64,000 nucleotides of DNA from positions 113,798 to 177,797 of the forward strand of contig CACVBU010000749.1 of NCBI GenBank assembly GCA_902728285.1. The letters run 5' to 3'. A program made the position numbers and the translations under genes. The stretch's first letter is position 1. The number at the start of each line of letters is the position of its first letter. The notes under the pieces were generated by a model. The model was not told the origin of the DNA. It made no database searches and worked only from the letters and a program-made list of their open reading frames with translations. Source of the DNA: Clytia hemisphaerica. Taxonomy: Eukaryota > Cnidaria > Hydrozoa > Leptothecata > Clytiidae. Positions 25,001 through 36,209 of this stretch are shown one piece after another.

Positions 25001-28000
25001 CTTTCGCAGCACCAAACTCCAACGCAACCACGCCTTCGTTATTTGGTGCTCCTCCCTCTTCAAACATTCCATCTGTTGCCAGTGATCAGAAACCGGCTGC
25101 TACTGTAGTGTCAAGTCCAAGTGTGTCTTCATTGTTTGGTAGCAAACCGCCTGCGACAGCTCAAGTGAAACCAAGTCCTGGAGGATTATTCGGTAGTGTG
25201 GCAACTTCAATTTCAGGAGAATCGAAAGCCGAAGAAATAACGAGCACGCCAGGAGGTTTGTTTGCACCTACAGGCGGACTATTTGGTACACCAAAGACTG
25301 GAGGGTTGTTCGGTTCAAGTCCAGCAACTGTTTCATCTGCACCACCTTTTTCATCTGCACCACCGACTTCTTCAACAAGCCCTGTAATCGCCAAACCATC
25401 TACTGCAGCAGATCCGACATCAACTTTCCAACTTGGTACCAATTCAACTTCAACAACAGGAGGAGCTTTTAGTTTTGGTAAATCAACCACGATACCTGCC
25501 ACCTCGACGAGTGGTGGATTGTTTGGAACACCAAAGTCTGAAGCCACATCGTCGTCAACAACAACTGGTTTTTCGTTTGGTGCATCAACTTCAAGTACAT
25601 CTACAGCTGGCTTCACTCTAAAATCATCAGAAACAAGCACCACTGTGGCTACGTCTACCAGTTCCACTGGGGGACTATTTGGATCTACGACATCTACATC
25701 GACCAGCGGTGGCCTATTTGGTACACCAACAACAAAAGCCACTACTTTAGAGTCATCTACCAAACCATCTGAAGGCCTCTTTGGAAGTTCAGCTACCACA
25801 AACACGGCGACAGGAGGACTATTTGGCAGTACTTCTAGAAGCTCATCCGGAGGTCTCTTCGGAAGCAGTACAATCACGACAACAACCTCTTCTGGATCTT
25901 TCTTTGGTGGTTTAAGTGCAAAGGAAAGTCCTTTTGGAACTGCTTCTGCAACCACAAGCAGCAGCAATGGAGGAGGTCTGTTTGGCAACTCAACAGCGAC
26001 AACGACATCAAGCTCCGCAGGAGGTATGTTTGGCTCCTCGACAACCAAAAGTTCAAGTGGTTTATTTGGAAGCACAGCTACACCCTCATCAAGCTCTGGT
26101 GGGCTTTTTGGAAGTTCGGCGACCACCTCTTCTAGCTCAGGAGGTCTTTTTGGCAGCACCACTTCTAGCTCTTCAAGCTCTGGAGGACTTTTCGGAAGTT
26201 CAACTACAGCCACTTCAACAACATCTGGAGGACTTTTTGGTAGCTCGCCCGCATCTTCTGGTGGGCTTTTTGGTAATGCAGCGAAGGCAACTGCATCAAC
26301 AGGTTTATTTGGAAGCACGTCTACAACCACTTCTACGTCCGGTGGTGGATTGTTTGGTAGCACAACTGCATCAAACTCACCATTCGGTGGCGCTTCTGCA
26401 AGTGGAGGATTCGGCTCAACGAACAAATCGAATCAAGAATCTTCTGGTGCTTCGAGTTCTGGTGGATTTGGTGGAGGTAAATATTCTATTTTCACAGCTT
26501 CTTTTTTGTACCTTTGAGGAAGAAATAAGCTAGTATCAAATGGTCAGTTTGCTGTATTTGTTTAATGATCATAATCATCGATATCAGAATTTGTGATTTT
26601 TTTGGTGGTAGGCATCCTCTTCATGCCCAATACCCGATAGGGACCAACTCATCTTACCAGTAGCGTAATCAGAAATTGTTTTGGGGTTTCATCCTAGGTT
26701 TTGGACTTGGTGGAAAACCAATCAATGATCCGAACAAAAATCCATTTGGTAGCACTCCTGCTGCAAATGTCGCAAACACATGTAAGTTGATATTCTTTTG
26801 TTTTTCTACCAGTTCCCTCCCTTGAAAATGTTTGTTGTTCATCGGGTGCGTCACAACACAATGAACTGAAACCATTCTGAATTTTATCGAAACTTCACTT
26901 TCACCAGTCAATATGGACTGATGTTAGTTTTGTTAATTAATGTTCAACACGGTTATGATGTATTCGTTTTCTTTTCAGCATCCAATTTGTGGTTCGGAGG
27001 ATCAACAACATCCACCTTTGGAACTGTATGTTTTATTCACTCTTTCATTTTGTATCTTTCACCTAAAGTCGAGATTTGTTTGGGCCAAACTAATTCCTTT
27101 TTATCTACCCGCTAAAATTGACTTTGTGGGGTTTTCCTTGCATTCATCAATGGAACTTATATACTTATATACTTCTTGAAGGTATATTTACTTCCTGCTG
27201 AGAAGTATTGGCCGTATTTTGAATTCAGTCCATACTCGTTTTTTATGAACAAACTTTTGAGCCTGAGGATTTCTACAATGGACTCATTTATATTTTTTAT
27301 CAATGGTAGAAAGTTAACTTTTCATTATCCGTGTTTATTCTCAATTAGCAATCTGGTCAATCTGGCCAATCAGGTGGAGGAAGCTTTTCAAAGGGATTTG
27401 GTGCTGGACTAAGCAGCCCTCAAAACTCTAACAGTACATTCGGTGGTGGAAATAGTGGCAGTGGGTCTTTCGGCTCTACACAAGGTAAATTTTCTTCGCA
27501 TTCAATGTGATTTTCATTTCACGACGAGTAATTTTTCAAAAAATGAAACTTGTTCATTCCTGTTCATTCAGTTTTATACAGCTGAAGATTGTTACAACAT
27601 GAAACTTCAAATACAAGTAAATTGTGTGTTTTTTTTCTAAGGTTTTATGCATGTAATTATCTCATTATCTTTCAGCCGCTTTTGGCGGGACCCCAGCTTT
27701 TGGTAGTGCACCAACGTTTGGATCTCCATCAGGAGGTGGTTTTGGAGCGGCGCCAGTATTTGGAAGTGGACCCACGTTCGGCGGAAGTCCGCCTAAACCA
27801 ACATTCGGTGCAAACGCACCTACATTCGGTTCAACAGCCAATATGGGTGGAGGTTCCACATTTGGTTCCAATTCAGCGGTATTCGGTGGAAGCGGCGGTG
27901 CTTCATTCGGAAGTCTGGCGAACCAGTCTGGAAACGCACCCACTTTTGGTGGACAGCAGAGCGGCGCCACATCCTTTGGTAGCATCAATCAACAAGCAAG

Positions 28001-29267
28001 TGGAAACTCTAGTACTTCACCGTAAGTTCCTTACCCTTCCTCAAAAAGATTTATGTCAACAATCTTAATAATTGATAATCAACCTTACCATGGACCCAAC
28101 GGATTAGAATAGGTGGATTAACTTCTCTCGTTGCTCCCAAGAGAGATCCATTGTCTTCTCATTGTTACAAGAAAAATCTGTAAATGACTCTGCGCACTCC
28201 TCGTTTAGTTTTTTCATTGTTTTTATAAGAACAATTTTCCAATTTATACAGTTTCGAAAACGAATTTGTCCTATGATTCGATCAATTTTGATGATTTTGC
28301 AAATATTTTAAATCCTGCACTTAAGTTTTAGCATCAACAAACGCTAGACCAGTTTTAATGTAAATTTTTAATCTTTTGTCAATGGCAATCTTCAGATAAG
28401 TGAAAATTAACGTATGGTCTATAACTAAGAAACTATCGATGGGTCACGAATGGGTTGCATACTGGTGAAAGAAGACTGTATTTAGAATTAGGAAAATAAA
28501 TTTCAAATTATTTGGCTAATTTCTGCATTGGATAGAAAGGGCTAAAAAAGTGCATTTTCTTATTTAAAATGTACCACGTGATACGTAATGACCAATGAAA
28601 ATGTTGAAAGTAATGATTTTTTACAACTTTTTAAAACTTATCAAGTTTTAATTGCTAGCAAACTCGTAAAAAAGTTTGATAACCTAACGAGGAGTGTTTT
28701 CTATGAGTTCTTAATCCACCTATTCTAATCCGTTGATGGACCTTAAAGCTGGAATAATTATCTCCATGTCAGTCCACCGGTTGGTTGGAAAAATTCTGAA
28801 TTGAATCTATTTTATGAAAACTCTGAATTGGAATGGGCTCTTGCAGAAAATACATGTACATGGGGGTGGATATTTTGTCCGAGGTAATGAAAAATCTGCA
28901 AAATCTGCCTTGTTTTTTTGGGCAAACTTGCTCTGTTTAGGGGTAATTTTGAATGTCCGGGGGTCAACTGATGCTTTTCCGGGGAGGGGGGGGGTGAGAG
29001 AGGGTGTTATCCGGGGGTCAAAATTCACAGTGTCCGGGGGTAAATTTCAAAAAAATGTTCTGTCCTCCACCCCCCCCCCTCATGTACAAATACAAAAGAT
29101 TTCTGGAAGAGCCCAATAGATTTTAGACTATTTTTAAATTAAATTACGTGAAGGGCGTCTCCCAGGCACCTATGGTATCGTTTTCCTATGGGCTTTGGTT
29201 TGTTGAAAATATCAATGTTATTATTCTTTTTTTTAGATCTGGTTCACAATTTTCGAGTTGGCGTTAA
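16100..29267 (+). CDS. NUP214: Nuclear pore protein Nup214
   Basis: Cytoplasmic-filament nucleoporin; in animals it works with Nup88 and CRM1/DDX19 in mRNA and protein export. Nineteen exons: 16100-16135, 16535-16661, 17184-17255, 17718-17866, 18095-18143, 18311-18463, 18675-18745, 18936-18999, 19475-19575, 20076-20173, 20678-20744, 21250-21370, 21727-22965, 23213-26476, 26698-26781, 26979-27025, 27349-27484, 27676-28021, 29237-29267; all junctions are GT-AG and phase-consistent, giving about 2084 aa (human 2090). Residues 1-400 are the seven-bladed beta-propeller ([38 protein letters not shown]). Residues 415-780 are an FG-rich arm (PLFG, FSFG, MFG). About 815-985 is the coiled coil ([33 protein letters not shown]). 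About 1195-2084 is the long FG domain, including [16 protein letters not shown] and ending in FSSWR, as in vertebrates. The first of two adjacent ATGs was taken as start. Exon 14 alone is 3264 bp. Confidence 0.96.
20265..20590. mobile_element. GGTACC-type element in NUP214 intron 10
   Basis: The intron between 20174 and 20677 contains aaccaggctatttag (about 20321) and ccgtttattaggtacctaag (about 20561), the same words found in inverse order inside the element at 61519-61852. The left end is degraded (gggggggtgg at 20269). Probably an older copy of that family. Confidence 0.45.
28097..28735. mobile_element. 639-bp TIR element in NUP214 intron 18
   Basis: 25-bp perfect terminal inverted repeats start caacggattagaataggtgg at 28097 and end at 28735. 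Each end is flanked by atggacc (28090-28096 and 28736-28742), which reads as a 7-bp target duplication. There is no ORF, so it is non-autonomous. It occupies about half of the last intron. Confidence 0.88.
28834..29115. mobile_element. G-rich foldback element in NUP214 intron 18
   Basis: tgggctcttgcagaaa with tacatgtacatgggggtgga on the left pairs with the inverse on the right (ctccaccccc... catgtac ... ctggaagagccca). The interior has repeated tgtccgggggt words. Related ends occur at 47854 and 48071. Confidence 0.65.
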
Positions 29268-29444
29268 TTTTTATATTGTTTTTAAATCATATTTTGTATT
29301 AGATATTTTCATTTAGTTCATTTTTATAATTACTTTTGTCATTTTGCATGAAAAGACATTTTTCCCAGTACTCAAGGGATTATGCGGGCTTGGGCTTATG
29401 AATGATACAGTAAGATCATTGAAATACACTGTATTGGTTGTTGG

Positions 29445-29515
29445 GAATAAGAATGTCCTGGGTGGAAATTTTTTGAAAAATTAATTAGCGGGGGAGGCTA
29501 TTAGGTACTCAGTGA
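29445..29515. repeat. Half copy of the GGTACC/poly-G element
   Basis: gaataagaatgtcctgggtg, then gaaaaattaattagcggggg and ctattaggtac match the right half of the 53151-53310 element. The other half is absent. Confidence 0.55.
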
Positions 29516-29529
29516 ATCTGCTTTTTGTG

Positions 29530-29760
29530 TACCTTAAGGGAAGAAATTTTCGCGGGAACAAAATTTCGCGGTTTTCGCGGATTTTGCCTAAAACCGCGAA
29601 ATTAAGTTCCCGCGAAATTTTACAAAATCGTCAATCCGCGAAATTAAATTCCCGCGAATTTTTCAAAAATCGCTGAACCGCGAAATTAAATTCCCGCGAA
29701 AAAAAATAATTTGACCAACCGCGAAATTAAATTCCCGCGAAAATTTCTTCCCTTAAGGTA
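29530..29760. mobile_element. Palindromic MITE, TACCTTAAG/CGCG family
   Basis: 231 bp between NUP214 and ZMAT2. Ends are a perfect inverted repeat of about 29 bp starting taccttaagggaagaaattt. Inside, ccgcgaaattaaattcccgc is repeated four times with short spacers. TTAA stands at each end and may be the target duplication. No coding capacity. Confidence 0.85.
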
Positions 29761-29904
29761 TTTCGATAATTGAAAGGTTTCGTTATTACTAGATAATCTA
29801 CGATACACATTCTTGCCAATACTTTGATACTTTTGCTGGCTTCCAAAGTTTCTGGTCCCAAGAGATCCCAAGTCTAGCTGATTGAAAATGTTAATTTACA
29901 TTTT

Positions 29905-29920
29905 CATTTTGCTTTTACAG
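29905..29920 (+). promoter_or_regulatory. 3' splice site before ZMAT2 start
   Basis: ttttcattttgcttttacag ends at 29920, 27 nt before the ATG at 29948. It fits a 5' UTR intron or a spliced-leader acceptor. The NUP214 stop is only 653 bp upstream. Confidence 0.55.
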
Positions 29921-29947
29921 TAAAAATAAATAAATAAATAATCCAAG

Positions 29948-31077
29948 ATGGCGTCGTCGAGTAAGCAAGCAAAGAAAGAGGAGGAGAAAAAAGTGGGCGG
30001 TGATCATTTCAGAAGGACTTGGGATGCTGATGAATTTGAAAAGAAAGCTAAAGGTAATGATTTCATTTCCATATCATAACTAGACTGGAGTCGTTTATAA
30101 TGCGTGTAATACAGTAGTATAGGCGTTATATGACAATAAGATTATTGTTACGGGATTTTTTTGTATAAACGACTAAAATTGTTCCAACCATTAGTTTTTG
30201 CTAGTCGTCTAGCTTACTAGTCTATATCATAACTGAATGATTTTGTATCGAGTCAAACATGACCCATGAGCATTATTTCGATGCAACATCTGTCCTCACT
30301 TTGCTAGAGGTTCAATTTACCCCATCATGAGTTTAATTACTGTAATAAGTCATTCTTTAAATCTACCATCTTTTATTTTGTAGAACGTTTACAAGAAGAT
30401 TTAGATTTTCTTGACGGCAAAGCGTCCTCATCCAGTAGTGATCCACCAGTTCAACGTGAGAAGCTGAAAGCAAGAGATTACGCTGTAGACTTACAATCAA
30501 GATTGGGAAAATCACAAGTCATCACTAAAACTACTGCACTGGCCGATCAAGGTATAGATGCTCAATTTCTTTAAAATGAACGTTTTTTTTCCATATCCGT
30601 TCGGCTGTTCGTCTATACCGTAAGGTTCAAACCTGAAACATTAAATTTCACCATCATTCCTTCTCTGCGATAAATTGTAGGATCGACTTTTAATTTTTCA
30701 CCATCGATTTTTATACATATCTAATAGTGATGAAATTCTAGAAAGTAAATGCATTGCTCTGTAACCGTAGATTCTTTAGTATGGAACTTGGGAAAATCAT
30801 CCATTGATACAATTTTATATTCGTTACTGTCTATTTCTTCTTCACAGGTGGTTATTATTGCAATGTGTGTGATTGCGTGGTGAAAGATTCCATTAACTTC
30901 TTGGATCACATCAATGGAAAGAAGCATCAGCGAAACATGGGAATGTCTATGAAAGTTGAAAGATCATCTCTTGACCAAGTCAAAGCTAGGTTTGCCATGA
31001 ATAAGAAGAAGAAGGAAGATAACGAGAAAAAGAAAGATTATGACTTCGATTCAAGAATTAAAGAACTAGAAGATGAG

Positions 31078-31138
<61 letters not shown>

Positions 31139-33092
31139 ACTATATGTTTGACTGTTGATACTCTAAACCTGAGTGTATCGCACATTTATCGAAGCGTAGC
31201 ACAGGCGATGAAATTTGAAATATCCGTAGACATGGGTCAGTTTCCAGACCTCTAGTTGATTATATGCATGGCGTTGTTCTGTTGGTCCACCTGTTTAGTT
31301 GACTGCGTTCAACAGATATCCTTGACGAGTAACAATGTCTGTAAAATAGCGTAGAATATTTGGGGAGACTGATTTTTAGTACCTTAAGAGAAGAAATTTT
31401 GGCGAATCAGCTCATTCGTCAATTTTGGTGCAATTTGGCGAGAATTAATTTTGGCGAACGACCCATATTTTAGAAGAAGAAAAAGAGGAAAGAAGGGTTT
31501 TTAGGAGAAATAGAGGACTAAATTGAAAGAAAATTAAATTTGGCCAGAATTTATTTTTGCGAATGACCTATAAATCTAAATTTGGCGGAAAGAAATGTTG
31601 GTGAATTTGGCAAAATTTTTAGGCAATTTGCCAAATTCGCCAAAATTTTTGTCCTCCAAAATTTCTTTCCTTAAGGGCTCTGACCATAGTGAATTTTTGA
31701 TATTTGCCACTTACAAAATGTAAAGTTCTACTTGATATAGCTCACAAAACTGTGGCATGTTATACATTTTCTGTTAGGCCAATTATCCTTGAGTCTGAAA
31801 ATTTATGAATCGCAATGAAAAAATTTGATGAAGGAGAAAATGAAGACTTTTACAAAGAAGAGTATTTTAACTTTGAAGAGCTTAGTTTCGGCGCAAAAAA
31901 AACATTTTGAAAAAAAATTTGCGGTAGATGGTGTATCTTTTATCAAACTAAAATTATTTTTTTGGAAATTTTTCTAAAAGCTTATTTGTAAATATGTATT
32001 TTCCAAAAATCAAAATGTTAAAAACATAACTAAAAGTTTCATGCACTTACGTACAATCATCAGATGTGACTAAAAACAGTGTTGAAAAGAAATTTATGTA
32101 CAAGAAAAAAATTCTGATTCATTAAAAAGTGATTAAAACATGTGATTTCTACGTGTCGTCATGCGGCAAAGTATTTATTAAAAAACTTCAAAGAGGTCCC
32201 ACCAGACCCTTGAGAATTTTACAGTTTTACTACCTTTGTCTTTTTTATCTTTTAACGATCTTTTAATAATTACCCATCACATGTTTTAATCACTTTTTAA
32301 TGAATCAGAATTTTTTTCTTGTACATAAATTTCTTTTCAACACTGTTTTTAGTCACATCTGATGATTGTACGTAAGTGCATGAAACTTTTAGTTATGTTT
32401 TTAACATTTTGATTTTTGGAAAATACATATTTATGAAGCACTACAACTGTATTGTGCACTCTTTGGATGTTTGCTACGCATTATTCATTAAAAGCTTATT
32501 TGTCTCAAAATCTTGAAAATAGTGCTTGACCAAAATTTTCCATCCCAATTCTTCATAGAAAAACAGTCATAACTTTTGATGCATTAATGTAGAAAAATTT
32601 TCCAACAAAATTAAAACAATTCAATTCTTTGTGGACAGTTTAAAAGACTTCAAAACAAAAAGGTTAATTACCCATTAAAACTTGGCACTTTTTTTATAAA
32701 AGAAGGTGATGCAACATATTATTAACGTCTTTTTAAAGTTCATAACGTCATTTTTGCAATTAAATTCTTAATTACTCTTATATTAAGAGATTTGATTAAA
32801 AAGCAATTTATAAGGGCAATTCTTTGTTAAAGTGTTAAGAACCTAAATAACTTTTATGTTCAAATACTAAAATCAAATTTCCGACTATGATCACCAGAGC
32901 CCTTAAGGTAATTGGTTTTTCCTTTATTATTGTTAATTCAATTTTTCTATTTTGCAGGATGACCGAGTACGCCAACGTAGGCGTGATTCGAAATCAGAAC
33001 GTAAACGCAAGCAACAAGAAGCTTTACAAGAATACCAAGATGATGACGTGGCTGCAATGATGGGTTTTGGAGGATTTGGCGGCTCAAAATAA
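29948..33092 (+). CDS. ZMAT2: Zinc finger matrin-type protein 2 (Snu23 orthologue)
   Basis: Spliceosomal protein of the tri-snRNP and pre-catalytic B complex, acting near the 5' splice site in the nucleus. Exons 29948-30053, 30384-30551, 30848-31077, 32958-33092 join in phase to 212 aa (human 199). The N-terminus has HFRRTWDADEFEKKAKERL; residues 93-117 are the matrin-type C2H2 finger (YYCNVCDCVVKDSINFLDHI then NGKKH), almost identical to the animal family; then MSMKVERSSLDQVKARF, a Lys-rich helix, and a C-terminus ending MMGFGGFGGSK. The donor after exon 3 is GAG/GTTTGT, directly followed by a TGTC microsatellite. Intron 3 (1.9 kb) is mostly mobile-element sequence. An AATAAA overlaps the stop codon region (33088-33093); no better polyA signal is seen nearby. 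Confidence 0.97.
31081..31137. repeat. TGTC microsatellite at a splice donor
   Basis: About fourteen uninterrupted tgtc units begin three bases inside ZMAT2 intron 3 (GT at 31078). Confidence 0.97.
31380..31678. mobile_element. MITE, TACCTTAAG family, ZMAT2 intron 3
   Basis: Left end taccttaagagaagaaattt then tggcgaa; right end ccaaaatttctttccttaag. The interior has repeated ttggcga and ccaaattcgcc words, a GGCG version of the CGCG words in the copy at 29530. Confidence 0.75.
31672..32913. mobile_element. 1.24-kb element ending CTTAAGGGCTCTG
   Basis: cttaagggctctgaccatag (31672) is matched in inverse by ctatgatcaccagagccctt then aag (ending about 32913). TTAA is present at both ends. The interior holds the long hairpin at 31989-32433. 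With the MITE on its left, it fills nearly all of ZMAT2 intron 3. Confidence 0.6.
31989..32433. repeat. Perfect long hairpin, 158-bp arms
   Basis: Arms 31989-32146 and 32276-32433 are reverse complements with no mismatch seen; the spacer is 129 bp. The tips are taaatatgtattttcc and ggaaaatacatattta. The repeat is entirely inside a ZMAT2 intron. Confidence 0.95.
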
Positions 33093-33417
33093 ATATAACA
33101 CGCTATACTCATCAAAATTCATTTCTCGACTTGTCAAGGTTAGTGGCATTTTCAATGCTGTGGTATCACTATGGTCAACGTTAAGTAAAGATATCAACAT
33201 TGTGATAATGGGATTGCTCCCGAAACTTTCTTTGAGAGAAAGCGAGGGAAAAGTTAGGGTGCTGGAAAATCGCAATTCCACGCGGGGAACAAACACCGAA
33301 AGTTTGAATTATTTAGTAGCTGGAATCAGATTAAACATTTAGCTTGAGACATTTCCAGAAGTACTACGCTAATGGTGATGGCTATTGAAACGTGTAGGGA
33401 TGGACGCTCAGGAAAAC

Positions 33418-33676
33418 TACCTTAAATAGGAACTAATTTTGACGAGGGCCAAAAATTTCAGGAAAGTTTAATCTTGGCGAGAACTAATGTTTTCGCGTAG
33501 CAGGGTAAATCAGTTCCATTTTCCGTTTTGACAAAGAATTGGGACGATTTTGGAAAATTACAAACGAAAATTAATTTTGGCGAGGTAGCAATTATGCCAA
33601 ATTCGCGTTACCCTCTTTTGAAAAGATACGAAATAATCGAAGGTAAGAATTAATTTTCGTCAAAATTAGTTCCTTG
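33418..33676. mobile_element. MITE, TACCTTAAA variant
   Basis: taccttaaataggaactaat then tttgacg at the left is matched by cgtcaaaattagttcc at the right. Internal gcga and cgcg words as in related copies. It lies between the convergent ZMAT2 and P450 genes; the rest of 33093-34083 shows no gene. Confidence 0.65.
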
Positions 33677-34083
33677 GAAAATGTAAAATGAAGAACACTA
33701 GTAATATTATTTGAAATGGAACCGCTGTGTCAAAAGATAAAAACTGTGGTTTTTTCAATTTTGATTTATTTTTTTATCATGAATTCCAAAAGATACAGTA
33801 ATAGATGACAAGAAAAAGGCGATGAAATTTATGTTAGGAAAAATCCTCACAAAATATTTGCCAATCGATACTAGGACTATTTAGACCTTTGGAAACATAA
33901 CCTCAAAATTTTGAGGAACGGTGGTGCGATTTAAAAATAAAAAAGTCTTGTTCGTATGTAGAGATCGGCACACTCAAGATAATGTATACGTGTATATGTG
34001 TGAAATGTAAAAAATAAAAGCCCAATGATCTTTCCGTTCTCCTATATTTAACGTCCAAGGTGTAAAAGTTACTGTATAAAAGT

Positions 34084-36209
34084 TCAAGCGTTATTGAGTG
34101 CTTCTTCCATATTACGTGGTTTGAATACACACTTATAATCCTCAGGGATACGACTCACACCGGTGTGTCCTTCCAAAGAAGGCAAATTCTCCTCGTCAGA
34201 TGGCAAAATTTCGAAATTGTAAACAACACTTGAAAATATGATGAACAACTCCATTTTAGCCAACACATCTCCTGGGCATGATCGACGTCCCATAGAGAAC
34301 GGGTAGAAACCTTTATTCGTATTCCCTTCAAATTCGCCTGCTTCGTTTAACCAGCGTTGCGGGATGAATTCATCTGGATGGTCCCAGTAGTTTGGATCGT
34401 GGTGAATGGCCCAGTAATTCACAATCACCTGAGCACCCTTAGGTATTGATTTTGTTCCCAAGATGGTGTCCCTGGTGGTCTTGTATGGCACACCAAGTGG
34501 AGCTATTGTAACATAACGGAAGACTTCGTTGATGAAAGCTCTGGTCAAATGACATTTCACTTGATCTGACAACCTCGGTGATTTACCTTGGACATTTTGC
34601 TGTAATTCGGTGTATATTTCATCTTGATACTGTGGCCAGTGTAAGAGAAACAGAATGCTCCAATAAAGCATTGTTTTGACTGTTTCAGATCCACCAATGA
34701 TAAGATCTTGCATGGTTGCGATAATGTTTTCGTCAATGTTTGACCCTTCGTAACCGAGCTCTTTCCATTTCGATGCGTCAGCCTTTGAACTTAGAATCAA
34801 ATGGTCTATTAAATCCCTCAAATTTCTCTCATCAAATGTATTCTTATGTTGCCAATATTTTTCTTTAAACACAGCCTGGATCCGCTTGGCTTCTTTTAGT
34901 AATCGTAAACTTTCACTCGGAAAGAATCGTAACCAAGGAAACACATCAATTGGAACACCACTTCGAACGGCTGTAGTCAGGATTTCCGAGTATTTGTGTA
35001 TTCTGCGGAACTCTTCTTCATCCACTTGATATCGCTTGCCGAACTGCAGGCCGCAAATTACGTTTGTCATTGAACATGCTGTTAATGAATAAAAGTTAAA
35101 AACGAACTTAAAATTCGCAATAATCGACTTCACGATCGAAACCTTTTTCTACTTGACGCTTTCACTTAAATAATCTACTGACCACGATTTCTTTTTGAAA
35201 TTATAAGTTCTTAACTCACCAAATTGATATTGGGGGTCTAATGGTTCACCGTTTTTCTTTGCGAGTACTCGAATCAAATCTTCGCTTTCTGCAATGGTTA
35301 TCTCTTCCATTTGTTGAAGGTGTGCACCATGCATTCTGATGTAAGGTGCTACAAGTTTTCTCATGAATAATGAAGCCTTTGGGTTGATATTAAATGTGAT
35401 CCCATTCCCTCCATCAATGAAGGATGTCGAGTAGAAGTTCGGTCTTGCACTGTAATCCAGACCTGATTCAATAAAAATGAAATGATATGTTTAATTACTG
35501 TCAACTAGTTGACAGAGACTGCTCTGCATTGTCAACCTTCCACATACAAATACTTTGTAGCATACTGAGTAGAGCGCTAAATCCAACCTTCCACATGAGA
35601 TGAGCTGGAGTTTTTACAAGATACTTCACGAATTGGTCATTTGAAGTGATAGAGATGACGCGTTCTTTAGAAAAAGTAACAAAATTTTTTTATTATTGGT
35701 TAACGACCAACCAAATCAAATAAGAGCTTGTAAAAACTCCAGCTTGTCCCCTTCCACATACAAATACTTTGTAGCCTAGGTACTGAGTAGAGCGCTAAAT
35801 CCAACCTGTCATCCAAAATGTGGTGCAAATTTAAGAGGGCATCGCTTGCCCTTGCCTGGGAAAGTTTGAAGATTCCTATCTAGCCCTTGGCTGTATCTAG
35901 CCAACCAGCACACGTCACTTGAAAGGTCTTACCTTTGGACATCAAGGCTTCTTTAGCATTTATGACATCATTGATAATTACGATTCTTTCCATTCCAAAA
36001 CTTAAACTGAAAACTTCTCCATATTTCTCACTCAAATCGCGTAAAGACGTAAAAGGTTTCTTTCCAAGCACCAGATTCAAATTTCCAATGAGGGGCAAAG
36101 GAAACGCACCCTTTGGGTACTTGTGAAGTTCTGATAAATGCTTGACATATTGAATCAGGATGCACACTACTGGTCCAATCAACAGTGCTGTCAATATTTC
36201 CACAAACAT
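34084..36209 (-). CDS. Cytochrome P450 (clan 2-like)
   Basis: Membrane-bound haem-thiolate monooxygenase of the ER; substrate unknown. Exons (minus strand) 36209-35933, 35462-35220 and 35078-34084 are phase-consistent and give 504 aa, a usual P450 length. The N-terminal anchor is LTALLIGPVVCILIQYV, followed by a Pro-rich hinge (FPLPLIGNL). The I-helix oxygen-binding motif is GGSET (302-306), the K-helix ExxR is EVFR (358-361), the PERF-type segment is FIPQRW, and the haem loop is FSMGRRSCPG with the thiolate ligand Cys441. The match to animal CYP1/2/17-type enzymes is by motif spacing; subfamily is not assignable by eye. No key residue is missing. It is convergent with ZMAT2. Confidence 0.95.
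35537..35808. repeat. Direct and inverted repeats in P450 intron 1
   Basis: A block of about 54 bp (ccacatacaaatactttgta ... gagtagagcgctaaatccaacct) occurs at 35538-35590 and again at 35753-35808, and ctggagtttttacaag (35607) is inverted at about 35728-35744. This suggests a small duplicated or foldback insertion. Confidence 0.75.

Noticed and set aside
25161-26426. 421-aa ORF antisense to NUP214 exon 14
   Set aside because: Open only because the Ser/Thr/Gly-Phe-Gly repeats have few stop codons in reverse; Pro-Pro-rich artefact with no motif.
26897-27412. Short ORFs between NUP214 exons 15 and 17
   Set aside because: They cross intron boundaries; splice phase supports the NUP214 exons instead.
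31073-31255. VCLSVCLS-type ORF
   Set aside because: Translation of the TGTC microsatellite in an intron.
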